Shown here: positions 6,221 through 8,038 of the stretch, piece by piece
Layout of the letters: each line of letters opens with the position of its first letter
How positions within the stretch are numbered: the first letter of the stretch is position 1
Assembly (NCBI GenBank): GCA_964431285.1
Contig: CAYSJO010000054.1
Coordinates: 1 to 8,038, forward strand
DNA from: CAUZFZ01 sp964431285
GTDB taxonomy: Bacteria; Planctomycetota; Planctomycetia; Planctomycetales; Planctomycetaceae
Length of the DNA: 8,038 nt
Reading direction: 5' to 3'
Made by a program: the position numbers and the translations under genes
The notes under the pieces: model-generated
Told to the model about the DNA's origin: nothing
What the model saw: the letters and a program-made list of their open reading frames with translations, nothing else
The model's database searches: none

Positions 6221-6238
6221 GGTGCGTCGAGACGCACC
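6221..6238 (-). terminator. Perfect hairpin just after the glycosyltransferase stop
   Basis: GGTGCGTC (6221-6228) and GACGCACC (6231-6238) are perfect complements separated by two bases, giving a practical stem of seven pairs with a four-base loop. On the minus strand it begins eight bases after the glycosyltransferase stop codon (6248-6246). No U-run follows, so it is a candidate for a weak intrinsic terminator or an mRNA 3'-end stabiliser. Confidence 0.45.
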
Positions 6239-6245
6239 CTGCAGA

Positions 6246-7226
6246 TCAAACATTGAGTGTTTCCGGTTCCCGCGTCTGAGGTCCTGTGCGTTCGGCGATG
6301 CTGTAGGTGTCGACGTCCCGGCCTGTGTAGGCGACGAGCAGTTCGGCGATCAGGCCCATTGAGATTGCCTGGGCACCGAGCAGCAATGCCGCAATGGAAT
6401 AGTGCAGCAAGGGGCGATTCCCGATCGCTCCGTATTCGGCGCCAAAGACGTTCGTCATTACCCAGATTGCGGCCAGGACTGACAGGCCCAGTGAGCCGAG
6501 GCCGAAACTCAACAGGCCGATTCCACCCATCAGATGCTGCGGCCTGGAACCGAATCCGGTCAGAAACTTGACCGTCAGCAGATCGAGGAAGCCTCTCGCG
6601 AATCGTTTGAAGCCGTACTTCGAATGCCCGAACTGACGTTCCCGGTGATGGACTCCGACCTCGGAAACTCGAAAGCCGCGGGCGTGAGCAAGGACGGGGA
6701 TAAAGCGATGCAACTCGCCGTAAATGCGGATTTCATGAACGACCTCTCGCCGGAACAACTTCAGTCCGCAGTTGTGATCCTGCAGCTTCAGACCAGTCAG
6801 CCGACCCACCATCCAGTTGAAGACCTTGCTGGGTTTCGTCTTATGCCACGGATCGAGCCGCCGTTCCTTCCAGCCGTTAACGACGTCGAAGCCTTCTTCC
6901 ACGCGGGCGATGACGTTCGGAATCTCGGCCGGGTCGTCCTGCAGGTCGGCGTCCATCATCATGATGTACTCGCCATCTGCGGCCCGCATCCCGGCAGTCA
7001 AAGCGGCGGCTTTGCCGAAGTTTCGACGGAATCGAATGCCGGTGATCCGCTCGTCCAGCTTCGTGCATTCCCGCACCACGCCCCACGAGCTATCCGTTGA
7101 GCCGTCGTCTACAAAGATCACTTCAAACGAAATGTCGTGTTCGTCGCAGGTCGTCGTGATCTCTCGACAAAGCTGCAGCAGACTTTCCGATTCATTGAGT
7201 AATGGAATGATGACGGAGAGTTTCAC
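6246..7226 (-). CDS. Family 2 glycosyltransferase, DPM1/GtrB-like, with two C-terminal membrane helices
   Basis: The enzyme probably transfers a sugar from a nucleotide donor to a polyprenyl phosphate at the inner face of the membrane. The 326 residues begin with the GT-A nucleotide-binding part: MKLSVIIPLLNE (1-12), VIFVDDGSTD (36-45) and NFGKAAALTAGM (69-80). The metal-binding DxD is in MDADLQDDP (91-99, Asp92 and Asp94). The acceptor-side stretch HHRERQFGHSKYG (193-205) is typical of the DPM1/GtrB/ArnC group. Two hydrophobic segments follow at about 232-258 and 273-298, as in GtrB-like enzymes. The start is GTG 7226-7224, with AGGAG (7239-7235) eight bases upstream. It is the first of the minus-strand series and diverges from the M19 gene across a 253-base gap. 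Donor and acceptor cannot be told from sequence. Confidence 0.93.
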   Translation of the reverse strand: MKLSVIIPLLNESESLLQLCREITTTCDEHDISFEVIFVDDGSTDSSWGVVRECTKLDERITGIRFRRNFGKAAALTAGMRAADGEYIMMMDADLQDDPAEIPNVIARVEEGFDVVNGWKERRLDPWHKTKPSKVFNWMVGRLTGLKLQDHNCGLKLFRREVVHEIRIYGELHRFIPVLAHARGFRVSEVGVHHRERQFGHSKYGFKRFARGFLDLLTVKFLTGFGSRPQHLMGGIGLLSFGLGSLGLSVLAAIWVMTNVFGAEYGAIGNRPLLHYSIAALLLGAQAISMGLIAELLVAYTGRDVDTYSIAERTGPQTREPETLNV

Positions 7227-7479
7227 GGCGAGGACTCCTGCACGGGATTAAGCAGCCGAGCACAGCAACGACTCGACCAGTGGGGTGGCAAGTGTCCTGA
7301 AATCGGCATTGGGCATCAATGTCGCAGTCAACCACCAGCAACATCTTCCTGATTCAATGGGCCGATCGGTCGACCTTTGCACCCGCCCTGGTTGTAATGC
7401 GCTCTCATCCATAGTCATCGATATATCGCGGCCACTCGCCAAAAAATCTGACCGCTGCGAATCGATCTGAAAGGTCAAC
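7227..7479. promoter_or_regulatory. Divergent intergenic region, presumed promoters for both directions
   Basis: This 253-base gap separates the divergent glycosyltransferase and M19 genes, so both promoters should lie here or near. I found no convincing -35/-10 pair for either. It contains two overlapping 8-base palindromes, CCGATCGG (7362-7369) and GGTCGACC (7368-7375), and one 10-base palindrome, CGATATATCG (7419-7428). These could be operators but are short enough to be chance. Confidence 0.4.
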
Positions 7480-8038
7480 ATGAGCGACAAGCCGCTGATT
7501 TTCGATATCCACCTCGACCTGTCCATGAACGCACTGGAATGGAATCGCGACCTGCGCTGGTCCCAGGAGCGGATTCGTCGGTGGGAACAGCACATGACCG
7601 ACAAGGTCGATCGCGGCCACAACACGGTTTGCTTCCCGGAGATGCGGAGGGGCAATGTCGGTCTGTGCGTGGCGACTCAGATCGCGCGGCACTCATCGTA
7701 TTTTCACAAGCTGCCGGGCTGGAATTCGCCCGAGCAGGCGTGGGCTCAAACGCAGGGACAGCTGGCCTGGTACCGGGTGATGACCGAACTCGGCGAGATG
7801 ACGCCAATCCGTAATCGCGCAGAACTCGATGCCCATCTCGATCTGTGGCAGAACTCACCACCGTGCGACGACGGAACTCCCTATGTCGTCGAGTCGAAGA
7901 AGAAGCCGAATAATCTGCCGATCGGGTTCATGCTCAGTCTGGAAGGAGCGGACTCGATCGTCACGCTCGATTACCTGGAACGCAGCTACGAACAGGGACT
8001 GCGAGCAATAGGTCCGGCGCACTACGGTCCCGGCCGAT
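7480..8038 (+). CDS. Peptidase M19 (membrane/renal dipeptidase family), 3' end cut by window edge
   Basis: M19 enzymes are two-zinc amidohydrolase-fold dipeptidases. The 186 visible residues start MSDKPLIFDIHLDLS, where His11-x-Asp13 is the first metal-binding motif at the usual position near the N-terminus. The bridging glutamate is likely Glu155 in MLSLEGADSI (151-160), and the following stretch YEQGLRAIGPAHYGPGR (170-186) matches the family's 'G-hR-hh-L-T/P-H' region after the glutamate. Between the two motifs is a longer segment (about 20-148) than in the core fold. There is no signal peptide, so a cytoplasmic protein is expected. The start is ATG 7480-7482, with AAAGG five bases upstream. 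The remaining half, with the two later metal histidines, lies beyond the window. Confidence 0.88.
   Translation, partial: MSDKPLIFDIHLDLSMNALEWNRDLRWSQERIRRWEQHMTDKVDRGHNTVCFPEMRRGNVGLCVATQIARHSSYFHKLPGWNSPEQAWAQTQGQLAWYRVMTELGEMTPIRNRAELDAHLDLWQNSPPCDDGTPYVVESKKKPNNLPIGFMLSLEGADSIVTLDYLERSYEQGLRAIGPAHYGPGR

Noticed and set aside
6534..7100. 188-codon plus-strand open frame
   Set aside because: It is antisense to the glycosyltransferase core containing the DxD motif; its translation is low in recognisable features.

Overview
The window is dense, moderately GC-rich bacterial chromosome in which nine genes lie on the minus strand and one partial gene at the right edge lies on the plus strand. 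Gene content suggests a member of the Planctomycetota: a permease-free PTS relay, very small lipoproteins, an exported QW-repeat (prenyltransferase/squalene-oxidase-like) protein, and several GTG starts. This assignment is inference from gene style only. There is no rRNA, tRNA, CRISPR, transposase or phage signal, and no gene-free stretch exceeds about 255 bases.

Reading in the direction of transcription (right to left), the minus-strand genes are: a DPM1/GtrB-like family 2 glycosyltransferase with two C-terminal membrane segments (7226-6246); an exported QW-repeat alpha/alpha-toroid protein (6091-4940); a membrane-anchored calcineurin-like metallophosphoesterase (4805-3615); two small putative lipoproteins of 51 and 117 residues (3503-3348 and 3301-2948); a short ribosome hibernation factor HPF (2868-2515); then a PTS module of EIIA of the PtsN/fructose type (2265-1792), HPr (1715-1428) and Enzyme I (1351 to beyond the left edge). 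A divergent M19 dipeptidase-family gene starts at 7480 and runs off the right edge.

The left third is the most coherent unit. EI takes phosphate from PEP and passes it through HPr to EIIA, but no sugar-specific EIIB or EIIC is present here. The order hpf, ptsN, ptsH matches the hpf-ptsN-(rapZ)-npr part of the proteobacterial rpoN cluster, so a regulatory rather than sugar-transport PTS is likely. HPr keeps its phosphorylatable histidine but has Val where the usual active-site Arg sits and Asn where the regulatory Ser-46 sits. The right two thirds looks like ordinary cell-envelope functions (lipid-linked sugar transfer, membrane phosphoesterase, lipoproteins) with no proven link to the PTS. 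I saw no clearly new multi-gene system; the variant HPr in a permease-free PTS next to hpf is the best lead.
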